The notes beneath the pieces were generated by a model. The model did not search any database and was not told the origin of the DNA. It saw only the letters and a list, made by a program, of their open reading frames with translations. This document shows, one piece after another, positions 22,159 through 31,101 of a stretch of 64,000 nucleotides of DNA (position 1 is the first letter of the stretch; each line of letters opens with the position of its first letter). The translations under genes and the position numbers were made by a program. The DNA comes from Ariolimax columbianus (taxonomy: Eukaryota; Mollusca; Gastropoda; Stylommatophora; Arionidae), in NCBI GenBank assembly GCA_036924085.1, contig JAVGWX010000005.1, positions 76,232,547-76,296,546 on the forward strand. Reading direction: 5' to 3'.

Positions 22159-24519
22159 TCTTCTTCTTCTTCTGCGTACACAGTCAGACAGTAACCATTA
22201 TTTTCTCGAAAAAAGCGGCGGTCATCCTGAGACTCTCGCCACTACCATAGAGCTTGTCTTGCAGTTCCACTGGCAATGGCCACATCTGCTCTCTCTGATC
22301 CTCGTATGTCGGGCAGTTCTGCAGCAGATGTTCAGTGGTCATTTTACCAGTACCGCACGGGCATTCGTCGGTACACCCTATCTTCAATTTGTTGAAGAGG
22401 TGGTACCTCAGTCTGTTGTGGCCAGTGCGAAGTCTGAAGACAACGACCTGCTCTCTTCGGTTCAACTGGTAATAGGCATCGTTTTTGGTGTAACCAGTAT
22501 GTTCGGTTTCCCATTTGGACATGTACCTGGCTTTGATAAGCCGTTTTGACTCTTCGTACGTCATACTGGTATCTATTTGTGGTAGCCTTGCACCTTCTTT
22601 TGCCAGTCTGTCTGCCTCCTCGTTGCCTTGGATGTTGCAGTGTGACGGAACCCACTGTACCACTACCCTTTTTGGTGCGGACTGTTGGCACAGTTTGCAG
22701 AGTGCTGCTCTTAAGTCATTAAGCTCAGTGTTTTTCTGGCTTTTTAGCGCTGTGACTACTTCGAGAGCATCTGTCAGCAGGACTATATGGCTCTCATTTT
22801 CACTGTGTGTTACCATTTCTTCCACTGCCGCCCTCAGTGCCTCTGCCTCTGCTCTGAAATTGCTCGTGTACTTACCAGTAGCGAATGACAGTGTTATTTT
22901 TCTGCCATTTGGTAGGTTCAGGAATGCTCCTGCCCCTCCGTTCTGTGTAGTGTTTGTTACAGAACCGTCGGTGTATGCATGGGTCCAGTCCATGCTTGGG
23001 TAGCTTTTCGTTATGAAGCTTAAGGTAGTGTCTCTCCTTTCTTTTTCGGTCTGGCAGTTTTTGTTTGCAATACCTGGTATATTTTCTACCACCTCTGGAA
23101 ATATATCCTGCCTCCAAGTAGGTTTTCGTACAGTAGTGATGGGTTTTGGTGTTGTTAGTGCGTTTATGGGATCTTCGTGCATCTTTGCTTTGGCTATTTC
23201 TGCAAAGTTTCTCCGCTTTAGTTTCCCAGTTCCCAAATTGTTTAGCCTCTGGTACATTGGATGGTCCGTCAGTCTTCGGAGTTTCTCTGACTGCAGCTGG
23301 GCTCTGCAGTCTCTTCTGTCGGTCATGGATTGCAGTTTTGTAATCTTTTCAAGTTCTACAATTGGCGTTGACTTCATTCCACCAGTTATGATTCTCATAG
23401 CTTGGTTTTGAAGTTTGTTAACTTTATCGAAGTTCGCCTTCGCTGCTGTTGTCCATGCCGCGATGCCATACTCGAGAACTGGTCTCACTCTTCCAGTGTA
23501 CAGTTTCTTTAGTATGCCTTCGTCTGCTCCCCAGCTTGTGCCAGCAAGTTTCCTCATGATCGCCATTCTTTCTCTGGCTTTCATTCGGTTTCTCTCAATC
23601 TGACTTTTCCATGTCATGCGCCGATCAAATGTGACTCCCAGATAGGTTGGGTTGTCGTTTGGCTGCAGGATTTTGCCATTTAGGCTTAATTTGGTACTTT
23701 GGGGTTTTAATGAGAGCGAGAATATTGTGCACGTGGTTTTCTCCTCGTTTATTTTGACCAGCCATGAGTTCGCCCACTCTTCCAGCGATGTTAGGGCCGT
23801 TTGCATCCGATTTCTTGCTATGGTGAGATTCTTTTCAGAGGTCCACATAGCCAGATCGTCTGCAAACATTGAGCTATGGACTCTTCTTGGTATATTCTCT
23901 GTAATATCGTTTATATATACCAGGAAGAGTGTGGGTGACAGTACTCCCCCTTGGGGTACTCCCTGCTCGAGTGTCACCTTTTTGCTCATCTGCCCTTGTA
24001 CTTGGACTCTGGCCGTTCTTTGTTTGAGGTAGTGGTTGATCCACTTGTACATCTTCCCACAAACATCACTTCTTCTTAGCTTGACTCTAAGTCCATCCTT
24101 CCAGACTTTGTCAAATGCCTTTTCCAGGTCCACCCAAACAGCTACTGTGTGTTTCTGTGCCTGGTAGGCATCTTCTATCTCCTGGGCTATGAGGATGACC
24201 TGGTCCTCAGTGGATCTGTGCTGTCTAAAGCCGGCTTGCTGTGGAATTAGTATTCGTTTTTCTTCCAGATGCCACATCAGTCTGGTGTTTATCATCCGTT
24301 CCATCAGCTTGCCGACACAGCTCAGTAGGCTTATGGGCCTGTATCCATTCGGATCTGTTTTGTCCTTTCCTGTTTTTGGTACTGGTACCAGTATTGCATC
24401 TTTCCATGCCTGGGGTACAATACCCCTTTTCCAGCTTTGGTTCAGGACTGATAGTAGTTTTTCCTTCGCTGTTTGGCCCAGCCCCATCAGCATTTCGTTT
24501 GTTATCCCGTCTTTTCCGG
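22159..24519 (-). mobile_element. I-type LINE family A, insertion A1 inside family B
   Basis: A 2361-bp insertion between two perfect 11-bp repeats. Its 3' end with a (GAA)n tail lies at the left and its 5' truncation point at 24519. Excising it with one repeat rejoins the family B frame as NGQI-LLLDISPTYLGIT without a shift. The long open frame and perfect duplication mark it as the youngest sizeable element in the window. Confidence 0.93.
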
Positions 24520-24520
24520 G
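22184..24520 (-). CDS. Family A ORF2 fragment: reverse transcriptase, RNase H, zinc finger
   Basis: About 778 uninterrupted codons of LINE ORF2 lacking the endonuclease. The computed frame starts at an ATG at 24586, but its first 22 codons are antisense family B DNA; element sequence begins at PGKDGITNEM. Numbered from that ATG: motif A VDLEKAFD at 152-159, GVPQGG at 209-214, FADD at 241-244. RNase H residues are D540 (TDGS), E580, D606 and D659 (GNEEADRLAKEG). The CxC...H...C finger is C742, C744, H753, C758. These are the residues expected for active RT and RNase H. The enzymes copy element RNA at a nicked target and remove the RNA strand. Without its 5' end this copy cannot move by itself. 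An internal promoter is not evident. Confidence 0.92.
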   Translation of the reverse strand, partial: PGKDGITNEMLMGLGQTAKEKLLSVLNQSWKRGIVPQAWKDAILVPVPKTGKDKTDPNGYRPISLLSCVGKLMERMINTRLMWHLEEKRILIPQQAGFRQHRSTEDQVILIAQEIEDAYQAQKHTVAVWVDLEKAFDKVWKDGLRVKLRRSDVCGKMYKWINHYLKQRTARVQVQGQMSKKVTLEQGVPQGGVLSPTLFLVYINDITENIPRRVHSSMFADDLAMWTSEKNLTIARNRMQTALTSLEEWANSWLVKINEEKTTCTIFSLSLKPQSTKLSLNGKILQPNDNPTYLGVTFDRRMTWKSQIERNRMKARERMAIMRKLAGTSWGADEGILKKLYTGRVRPVLEYGIAAWTTAAKANFDKVNKLQNQAMRIITGGMKSTPIVELEKITKLQSMTDRRDCRAQLQSEKLRRLTDHPMYQRLNNLGTGKLKRRNFAEIAKAKMHEDPINALTTPKPITTVRKPTWRQDIFPEVVENIPGIANKNCQTEKERRDTTLSFITKSYPSMDWTHAYTDGSVTNTTQNGGAGAFLNLPNGRKITLSFATGKYTSNFRAEAEALRAAVEEMVTHSENESHIVLLTDALEVVTALKSQKNTELNDLRAALCKLCQQSAPKRVVVQWVPSHCNIQGNEEADRLAKEGARLPQIDTSMTYEESKRLIKARYMSKWETEHTGYTKNDAYYQLNRREQVVVFRLRTGHNRLRYHLFNKLKIGCTDECPCGTGKMTTEHLLQNCPTYEDQREQMWPLPVELQDKLYGSGESLRMTAAFFEKIMVTV

Positions 24521-24530
24521 GCCAGATTCT
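24520..24530. repeat. Target-site duplication of A1, right copy
   Basis: GGCCAGATTCT, identical to 22148-22158. Confidence 0.92.
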
Positions 24531-26119
24531 ACTTCTTGACATAAGTCCAACGTATCTGGGAATAACAATGGTCCCAATGTTGACATAGAAAAACCAGATA
24601 CAAAAAAGCCACCAACAAAGCTAAGACCAGAATGGCGATAATGAGGAAGATATCAGGCTCAACATGGGGAGCGGAAACGGGCACACTAAAGAAGCTGTAT
24701 ACAGGTTATGTGAGACCAGTGCTAGAATACTGGATAGCAGCATGGTCCACATCAACAAAGAATAATTTTCACAAAATAAATACAACCCAAAACCAAGATA
24801 TACGTATCATCACTGGAGCTATGAGAACAACACCAATAAATGCAATGGAGAACATCACACGAATCGAAAGTATGGAGGCTCTATGGTAGTGGCGAGAGTC
24901 TCAGGATGACCGCCGCTTTTTTCGAGAAAATAATGGTTACTGTCTGACTGTGTACGCAGAAGAAGAAGAAGAAAGTATGGAGACGCGCAGAGACCAAAAA
25001 ACACTCCAGCAGGGGGAGAAATTCAAACGAATGCATAATCACCCAATTTATGACAGGATAAATCGCATGGGAAGAGTGAGATTAAAGAGAAACCACTTCA
25101 TATCAAAAACAAAAGAACTTGCAAGAGCAGACCAAATCATAATCCAGGCAGTGGTTAGAGATCTAAAATAAACATCCCAAATCCCACCATGGAAAAAAAC
25201 CAATTCCCCTGAGATGGTAGAAACTATTGAGGGATTAGGGAAAAAGGGAACTCAGATTCAGGAATGAAATTTATCATTGAAGAATATTTTAGAAGAGTAT
25301 ACCCACCAGAAACATGGACACACGTATATACAGATGGCTCATCTAAGAAAGCCACATCCAATGGAGGTGGAGGGGTTTTTTACAGACTAAGGAATGAAGA
25401 AGAAAAAACTCGAGTTTTAACTACGGGAACATATTCCAGTAATTTCCGTGCAAAAGCAGAGGCACTGAAGGCCGCAGCTGAGCTTGTAATCCAAGATAAA
25501 GATATCCACCAAGAAAACATAGAATTCCTGGTTGATGCCGCGTCAATAATAGCAGCGCTAAAACAACACAAAGATGAAGATCTCGAGCAATGTATGTTCT
25601 CCCTGACATAGCTCTCAGCAGAACACCCAAGGCTGGTCATACAGTGGATCCCATCCCATTGCAATATTGAAGGCAATGAAGCTGCAGACAAACTAGCAAA
25701 GGGTGGAGGAGCATCCCCACAAACAGACCTGAGTATCACATATAATGAGGCCAAGACCATAATTAAAGCCAACTTCAGGGTAAAATGGGCTGATCAACAC
25801 CCCGACGTCCGAAAAGAAGACAGCTACTATAACTTATTTAGAGAAGAGCAAGTCATCATCTTCAGACCGAGAACTGGGCATAACACTAAAGAGTCATCTT
25901 TACAACAAAATGAGGATTGGGACTGATGACAGGTGCCCATGTGGGGAGCATATCATGACCGTGGAATACATCCTACAAAGCTCCATGCTTATGCAGGAAA
26001 GCAGAGAACAATGCTGGCCTCGTGAGACAGATATGAGACAGAAGCGGTATGGAGATGAAGCAGCCTTACAAACAACTGTGTCCTTTGTAAGAGAAACCGG
26101 AACCTTGATCCGAGAATGA
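24531..26119 (+). pseudogene. Family B ORF2, second half: RT tail, RNase H, finger
   Basis: Resumes at LLLDISPTYLGIT. A stop and one-base shift follow at MLT*, then KKATNKAKTRMAIMRKISGS and the linker to RIESME (24877). After the 93-bp insertion the frame continues as TRRDQKTLQQGEKFKR. RNase H appears as HVYTDGSSKKATSNGG, NFRAKAEALKAAAE, LVDAASIIAALKQ (25264-25611) and IPSHCNIEGNEAADKLAKGG (25645-25700). The first glutamate position reads AKAE. The finger is CPCGEHIMTVEYILQS, in which the final Cys is replaced. Multiple stops and shifts make it inactive. It ends at a stop just before the GAA tail. Confidence 0.82.
24878..24970 (+). mobile_element. I-type LINE family A, 93-bp insertion A2 with target duplication
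   Basis: Only the last 93 bases of family A: the ORF2 end (SLRMTAAFFEKIM), its stop and a (GAA)n tail. It is flanked by the perfect 12-mer GAAAGTATGGAG at 24866-24877 and 24971-24982. The sequence is identical to the 3' end of A1 and inserted in the opposite orientation. Removing it with one 12-mer restores RIESME-TRRDQKT in frame. Confidence 0.92.
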
Positions 26120-26167
26120 ACGAAGAAGAAGAAGAAGAAGAAGAAGAAGAAGAAGAAATACACATTT

Positions 26168-27604
26168 GAAAATACATACGTGTTTGTGTAATCTTATTAA
26201 TTTCTTTGTTATTCTGTTATTACTAGCACTCTGTATTTCACCCATTCTTAGCCACTCTTTGGTTAATGGCTTCCACATTACTCAGGAGAGAAGTTTACGA
26301 CGAACAAGTAGATAACATATGCAGAGGTGGAACTGTTGGCACAGTACAAGAAGAGCAGGAGTTTATTTTCTGTGGTTCGCATAGAGCTGAAATGTTTCGA
26401 TTGATTGGTTCAATGAAGTAGACCGTAACAAGTTATGCGGAAAATACATTGGAAAAACATTAACGGAAAAGGCAATAGATAAATTAATAAATAGTTAAAA
26501 ATAAAATAATGCATATACACGTATCAATCAGAACTGGGCGTATGATATATTGACATTGTTGAGTTTCAGTTTCCGAAGTAGAGTAATTAAGTGTGTTTCG
26601 ACGGTAAACCAACTTCTATCGTCAAATTAATAACTTTCTACTCCTACACTTGACGACAATGCAGGATTTTCATGCCTTACTTCAAAAGTCAAAGAATCTC
26701 TTACAATTGGAGCAAGTGTCAACACATGACTGAGATGAAAACGACCGAGCAAGCGCTGGACCTGAACTACCAAAACTAGACCATCAAGAGACGTCATTGC
26801 AGACTAGCCGTGAACAAAGCAGACGAATCATTTATTTTACTTATACAATGCTTCATTTTCATTGATTTAAATTCTACATATTGTTTCACATCTTCATAAT
26901 CATTATATTTCATAGATCAACTTTATACATATCATTGCATGGCATCCTCACTATATTTTACAAATATTTGATGATTTGAAAAAAAAGAAAGAAAAGAGGA
27001 AAACGGAAAAGAAAAAAGGTTCCCTCCCTCTCAATTTTTGAAAAAAGGGCTGTAATGAGTATAAAATAAATATACCCCATCCCAATTTTTGGCATCCCTG
27101 GAAATCGAAAGTAAAACAGAGCCTCCGAATCCGGAAAGAGTACCAAAAAAAAGAGGACGAAGTTGGAAGCCTCCTATCAATAACAAGAAGGATCAAAGAT
27201 AGGATCAACAACTGACATGACAATAGTCTTGCATCACGGAAACACTAGGTCAGGTACATACAGATACACACACGCATCCAAGCACTGGTTTAGGCGTCCT
27301 GATATCGCCCCAATGGACTACGGTCTGGGGTGGAATGGGCGCGCCTCCGCCAGTAGAAACTAGTGAGGCAAACATCTAAGAAACAGAAACAACTTGATGA
27401 CATCTCTGTCGTTTATATTCTACCTCATCATCTAGATATTTTTTTCTATTTCCAACTCTGCTTCAGGTCTAACAAAAACCAATTGTTGTCCCTTTTATTT
27501 ATGTATCATATTTGGGGAATTGTCTCTAGCCATTTCTGTCAAACTGAGAAGATTCCTCAGGTTTACGGTCTGCTTGAAATGTCGAACGCGCAAGTTCATT
27601 GGTC
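26168..27604. other. Unassigned AT-rich DNA
   Basis: A purine-rich stretch (26978-27020) and short frames without recognisable domains. No transposon or repeat array identified. Confidence 0.5.
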
Positions 27605-28250
27605 GTCTTCTTCTTCTTCTTCTTCTTTTTTAATCGATCAACTGATGATATGCTTCTAGTCCTGTGAGGTTCGTGAAGCAGACTGCACGTTTCAGGTCTT
27701 AGCTGGTCCCCCACAGATTTTAGAGCATGGTCCTTCCCCCAGGCCAGACTCCCTCTCTTTGGTCTGCGTATGTGGGGCAGTCCTGCAGGATATGCTATGG
27801 CGTGTGCTTAGGTGCTTCACAATCGCACGTGGCGGTGTCCATGAGACTCATTTTGTCGAGGTGGGCCTTGAGTCTACAATTTCCCGTTCTGAGTCACACT
27901 ATGTTTGTCTGTCCATCTCTGTCAAGTTTGTTTATGGTGTTATTTTCTGGCCTGTGTTCATTGTGTTATTCGCTCCATTCCGTTCTGGTGGTTCATTTTA
28001 TGAGATTTATAGCTCTGTGAATGGCGAGTTTGTGTGCCTCAATTTCCGGCCTTTGCGAGCTTATCTGCCTTACCGTTCCTAAAGACTCAACAGTAAGCCG
28101 GAATCCACTGTAGGACTAAATCTATTTTTTGGGATAGTAACCCGATGCAAATTTTTTTTCTTATAAGAGTCTATTTTGTTAGGGGCTTGAGGTGGCTTAA
28201 CGTACGCTTCTGGAGTCTGTTTGAATTACCGTTTTTCTTGTAGTTGTGCT
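27605..28250 (-). mobile_element. I-type LINE family D, 3' relic with (GAA)n tail
   Basis: Minus-strand translation gives the RNase H end LQWIPAYC followed by GKADKLAKAG near 28040-28110, then the finger region ATCDCEAPKHTP and HILQDCPTYADQRE (27755-27850), then a degraded C-terminus and a GAA-repeat tail at 27605-27627. Stops interrupt the reading. The finger differs from families A and B, so this is a further family of the same superfamily. The right boundary near 28250 is approximate. Confidence 0.7.
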
Positions 28251-28719
28251 TTGGCTGAGAAGAATCTTGCAGTAATCTGTTAATCTAGAGGAGAAACACT
28301 GCACAATAATGGCCTCTAACAACATTATCTCAGCCTGGCAGTGGGGCCCTCATTATGAAAGGTGAGTTATGACCAACACTGTCTCTCAATCTCAAACCCA
28401 CCAGACCTACATGTTCTTCCCAGTAATCGAAATGAAGGTTGTGGTTTCAGTCGATAGCGGGAAGCTGGATAGGAATCCCAAAGAGGTTCAAGCATACTAT
28501 CTTTTCTCCAACCATTAGTAGCAGGGATGAGTCTACTTCACCAGTTAAAAGGTGATACAGAAGACAATTCTGGACCAGAAAGCGCAGCGGAAACCATGCT
28601 ACAATGCAATTCTCGTTATACAAGTATATGGATGAGTTCAGAGTTAAATAAATCCCGTGATGATGTTCGCCATGTGGAGCTCCAGGAAATGATGGAGTTC
28701 CTCCTGAGAATTCGTCAGA
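28251..28719. other. Unassigned spacer with a 66-codon frame
   Basis: The frame at 28527-28727 has balanced composition but no recognised domain. Its stop TGA sits just inside the hAT-like target duplication, so the last codons predate that insertion. Confidence 0.4.
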
Positions 28720-28727
28720 TAATGTGA

Positions 28728-29050
28728 GCCAGTGATTCCCAATTTTTTTAGACGTGACGGACCGGAATTGGTTTATCGATTCAAGAAGGGACCGGGACCC
28801 AAATTAGTGATTGTTGTTCTGTTTCTATTATGCAATTTGAGGTTCAATTAATTTTTTTAATCGATCCAGATCATCAGTTTTTTAATTAAAAGTAATGCCA
28901 AATATCATGTTTGGATGGAGAGACAATCATGTTCTTTGAAGATCGTTCGATCCTTCAACCAATGTGACAAAACGTCTACATTTTTAGTTTAGTTTCATGA
29001 CTCGCTTTGTGGACCGACACCAGTCCACTGATCAAAGCTTTGGGAAGCAT
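28728..29050. mobile_element. hAT-like MITE with 8-bp target duplication
   Basis: 323 bp flanked by the perfect 8-mer TAATGTGA at 28720-28727 and 29051-29058. The left end reads CAGTGATTCCCAATTTTTTT with GGACCGG at about +35. The right end in reverse complement reads ATGCTTCCCAAAGCTTTGAT with GTCGGTCC at a similar distance. An 8-bp duplication plus (A/T)TTCCCAA ends fits hAT elements. No transposase is encoded, so it would be non-autonomous. Confidence 0.6.
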
Positions 29051-29062
29051 TAATGTGATCAC

Positions 29063-29115
29063 AAGAAGAAAAAGAGGAAGAGAAAGAAGAAGAAGAGGAA
29101 GAAGAAGAAGAAAAA
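29063..29115 (+). repeat. Polypurine tract (GAA/GGA)
   Basis: About 50 bases of A and G only, starting a few bases right of the MITE duplication. Confidence 0.9.
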
Positions 29116-29874
29116 CGTTAGTAGGAGTTTTTCTTCTCTATATCACACTCATTAGCCCTCTAGGAAGTCATTTGGTCATTGTGATTTCCTCAATGTCCCG
29201 CCCTTTTCAGGGCGATTTGGTTTTAAGTTGCGGAATATATTCCGACTTTTTCATTACCGTTCAACAGTCCTGATATAACCAAAAAAACTATGTCTGTGGT
29301 AAGAAGTATAGTTGGGCCAACAGTAGATTGATTCACGTTTAGCGGAAGGACGAGAATATCAAAGGGCTACCCCTAGTCGCTTTATAGGAGTCCTGTTTTC
29401 AGACATTTGCAGTGGTGGTTTCATAGAAGTGGTTTCATAGAAGTGGTTTCATCTAGTAATTGTTGCTAGCGTTATGCAGAGCCCGTTTTTGCTGATTTGT
29501 ACGACCCGCTTGGACTGTTACTGGGGTGCAATTCTTATCAACAGGGCTATCTATAAAAACAGTAAAACCATCAGTACATTGTTTATTCATTTTGTTGAGG
29601 TTTACTATGAGATTTGGATGGCTAATGAAGTAAGGTCGGTTGAGCATGCAGTCGGCCAGCACTGTAAAAAAACTAAAATTTTTTAAAATTTTATCTCCGA
29701 TAGAAAAAACAACTTTTACCGAGGTTTTAAACATATATCAAATACCGACGTCCTACCTACCCGACCAACCGCTCCTCTCCTGATGCACGCTACCACTTGA
29801 GCTTAAAAGTTGATTATAAATTGGTAAAATCATCAGTAAACCATACATTTAATCTGGCCATAAAACAAAATAAG
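29116..29874. other. Unassigned DNA
   Basis: A short direct repeat GTGGTTTCATAGAA (two and a half copies near 29412-29455). Otherwise nothing recognised. Confidence 0.5.
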
Positions 29875-30060
29875 GGTTAGGTGAAACATAATGACCACGA
29901 TTTCACAAAGCGTCAGGTTAAAGTGGAAAATTCTGATCATGGCCTCCACCTCCCGACACCCCCTTTCTCAAGTCAATGTTACGTGAAACATACTGACCAT
30001 AATATTTCACGCCAGGGTTAGATGAAACACACACTTACAGAGACCCCACCTAACGTTAAA
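29875..30060. repeat. Scattered degenerate core-satellite units
   Basis: GGTTAGGTGAAACATAATGA (29875), TTACGTGAAACATACTGACC (29977) and GGTTAGATGAAACACACA (30014) are diverged copies of the core found in the array that starts at 30303. Confidence 0.65.
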
Positions 30061-30104
30061 AAAAGTCAAGTAAAGTAACCCATAGCATTACTGCCGTATG
30101 GGTG

Positions 30105-30296
30105 TGTGGTGTTAGCGATCTCACATTTTAATGGATGGCTATATGAGGGTAGTAGCCATCACCTCTCCCTCGGCGCTTTTACTTCCCGTACTGAACCGGT
30201 CAGAAAAAAAAAATGTACGCCTCAACTGGGGAATGAACCCAGGACCACTCGGATGCAAAATCAACGCGCTAACCACTGCGATACGCGGCTCCTTCA
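30105..30296 (-). mobile_element. tRNA-Ala-like SINE
   Basis: On the minus strand CGCAGTGGTTAGCGCG provides an A-box-like D arm, TTGATTTTGCATCCGA an anticodon arm with TGC, and CCTGGGTTCATTCCCCAG a B-box/T arm that can pair. A T-rich linker and a body through 30105 follow. The acceptor stem pairs poorly, so I call a tRNA-derived SINE rather than a tRNA gene. It sits directly beside the core satellite. Confidence 0.55.
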
Positions 30297-30302
30297 CCTG
30301 AC

Positions 30303-31101
30303 GTTATGGTCAGGTAAAACACATTGACCAAGACCACACCTCACATCAAAGTCAAGTGAAACATACTGACCAAAGCTCGACCTCAATTTGGGATCAGGTG
30401 AAACATGCTGATCAAGAATCCACCTCACGTCAGAGTCAAGTGAAACACAATGACCAAGAACGAACCTAGCGTCAGCATGAGGTGAAACATACTGATCAAG
30501 ACCCCACCTCACGTCAAGGTCAGAAGAAAAACTGACCAAGACCCCACCTTTCATCAGGATCAGCTGAAACATTCTGACCAAGACACAATCTCACATCAGG
30601 GTCAGGTGGAACATGTTTACAAAACCCCATCTTACGTCATGTGAAACATACTGACGAAAGCCTCACCTCACGTCATGTGAAACGTACTGACGAAAGCCTC
30701 ACCTCACGTCATGTGAAACGTACTGACGAAAGCCTCACCTCACGTCATGTAAAACATCCTGACGAAGACCTCATCTCACGTCATGTGAAACATACTGACG
30801 AACACCTCATCTCACGTCATGTGAAACATACTGACGAAAGACCTCATCTCACGTCATGTGAAACATACTGACGAAGACCTCATCTCACGTCATGTGAAAC
30901 ATACTGACGAACACCTCATCTCACGTCATGTGAAACATACTGACGAAGACCTCATCTCACGTCATGTGAAACATACTGACGAACACCTCATCTCACGTCA
31001 TGTGAAACATACTGACGAAGACCTCACCTCACGTCATGTGAAACATACTGACGAAGACCTCATCTCACGTCATGTGAAACATACTGACGAAGACCTCACC
31101 T
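30303..31101 (+). repeat. 36-bp core satellite, left part, about 21 units
   Basis: Early units (30303-30640) are 40-45 bases with GTCAGGTGAAACATACTGAC variants plus CAAGACCCCACCTCAC. From 30640 the units are a uniform 36 bases, GTCATGTGAAACATACTGAC then GAAGACCTCACCTCAC. A dimer with GAACACCTC alternating with GAAGACCTC runs from 30790 to 31020. Interrupted at 31101 by the CR1 element. Confidence 0.94.

Larger units (their letters stand above)
21654..26155 (+). mobile_element. I-type LINE family B, host of two nested insertions
   Basis: A 5'-truncated LINE whose parts are 21654-22158, 24531-24877 and 24983-26155. It starts inside the reverse transcriptase (AFQEKKKTLAVWIDLE), carries [19 protein letters not shown] and YADDLAL, then RNase H and a C-terminal finger, and ends in (GAA)n at 26120-26155. 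Near-identical 12-mers AAATACGCATTT (21642-21653) and AAATACACATTT (26156-26167) flank it, which I read as its target duplication with one later mutation. Family A elements sit at 22159-24519 (opposite strand) and 24878-24970 (same strand). Confidence 0.85.

Noticed and set aside
22259..24539. Plus-strand frames of 96-162 codons across the A1 insertion
   Set aside because: Antisense shadows of the RT and RNase H coding frame.
24521..24586. N-terminal 22 residues of the 800-codon LINE frame
   Set aside because: They lie outside the insertion, in the host element read backwards, so they are not part of the retrotransposon protein.
30207..30296. Functional tRNA-Ala gene
   Set aside because: The acceptor stem does not pair well and a SINE-like body follows; called as a SINE instead.
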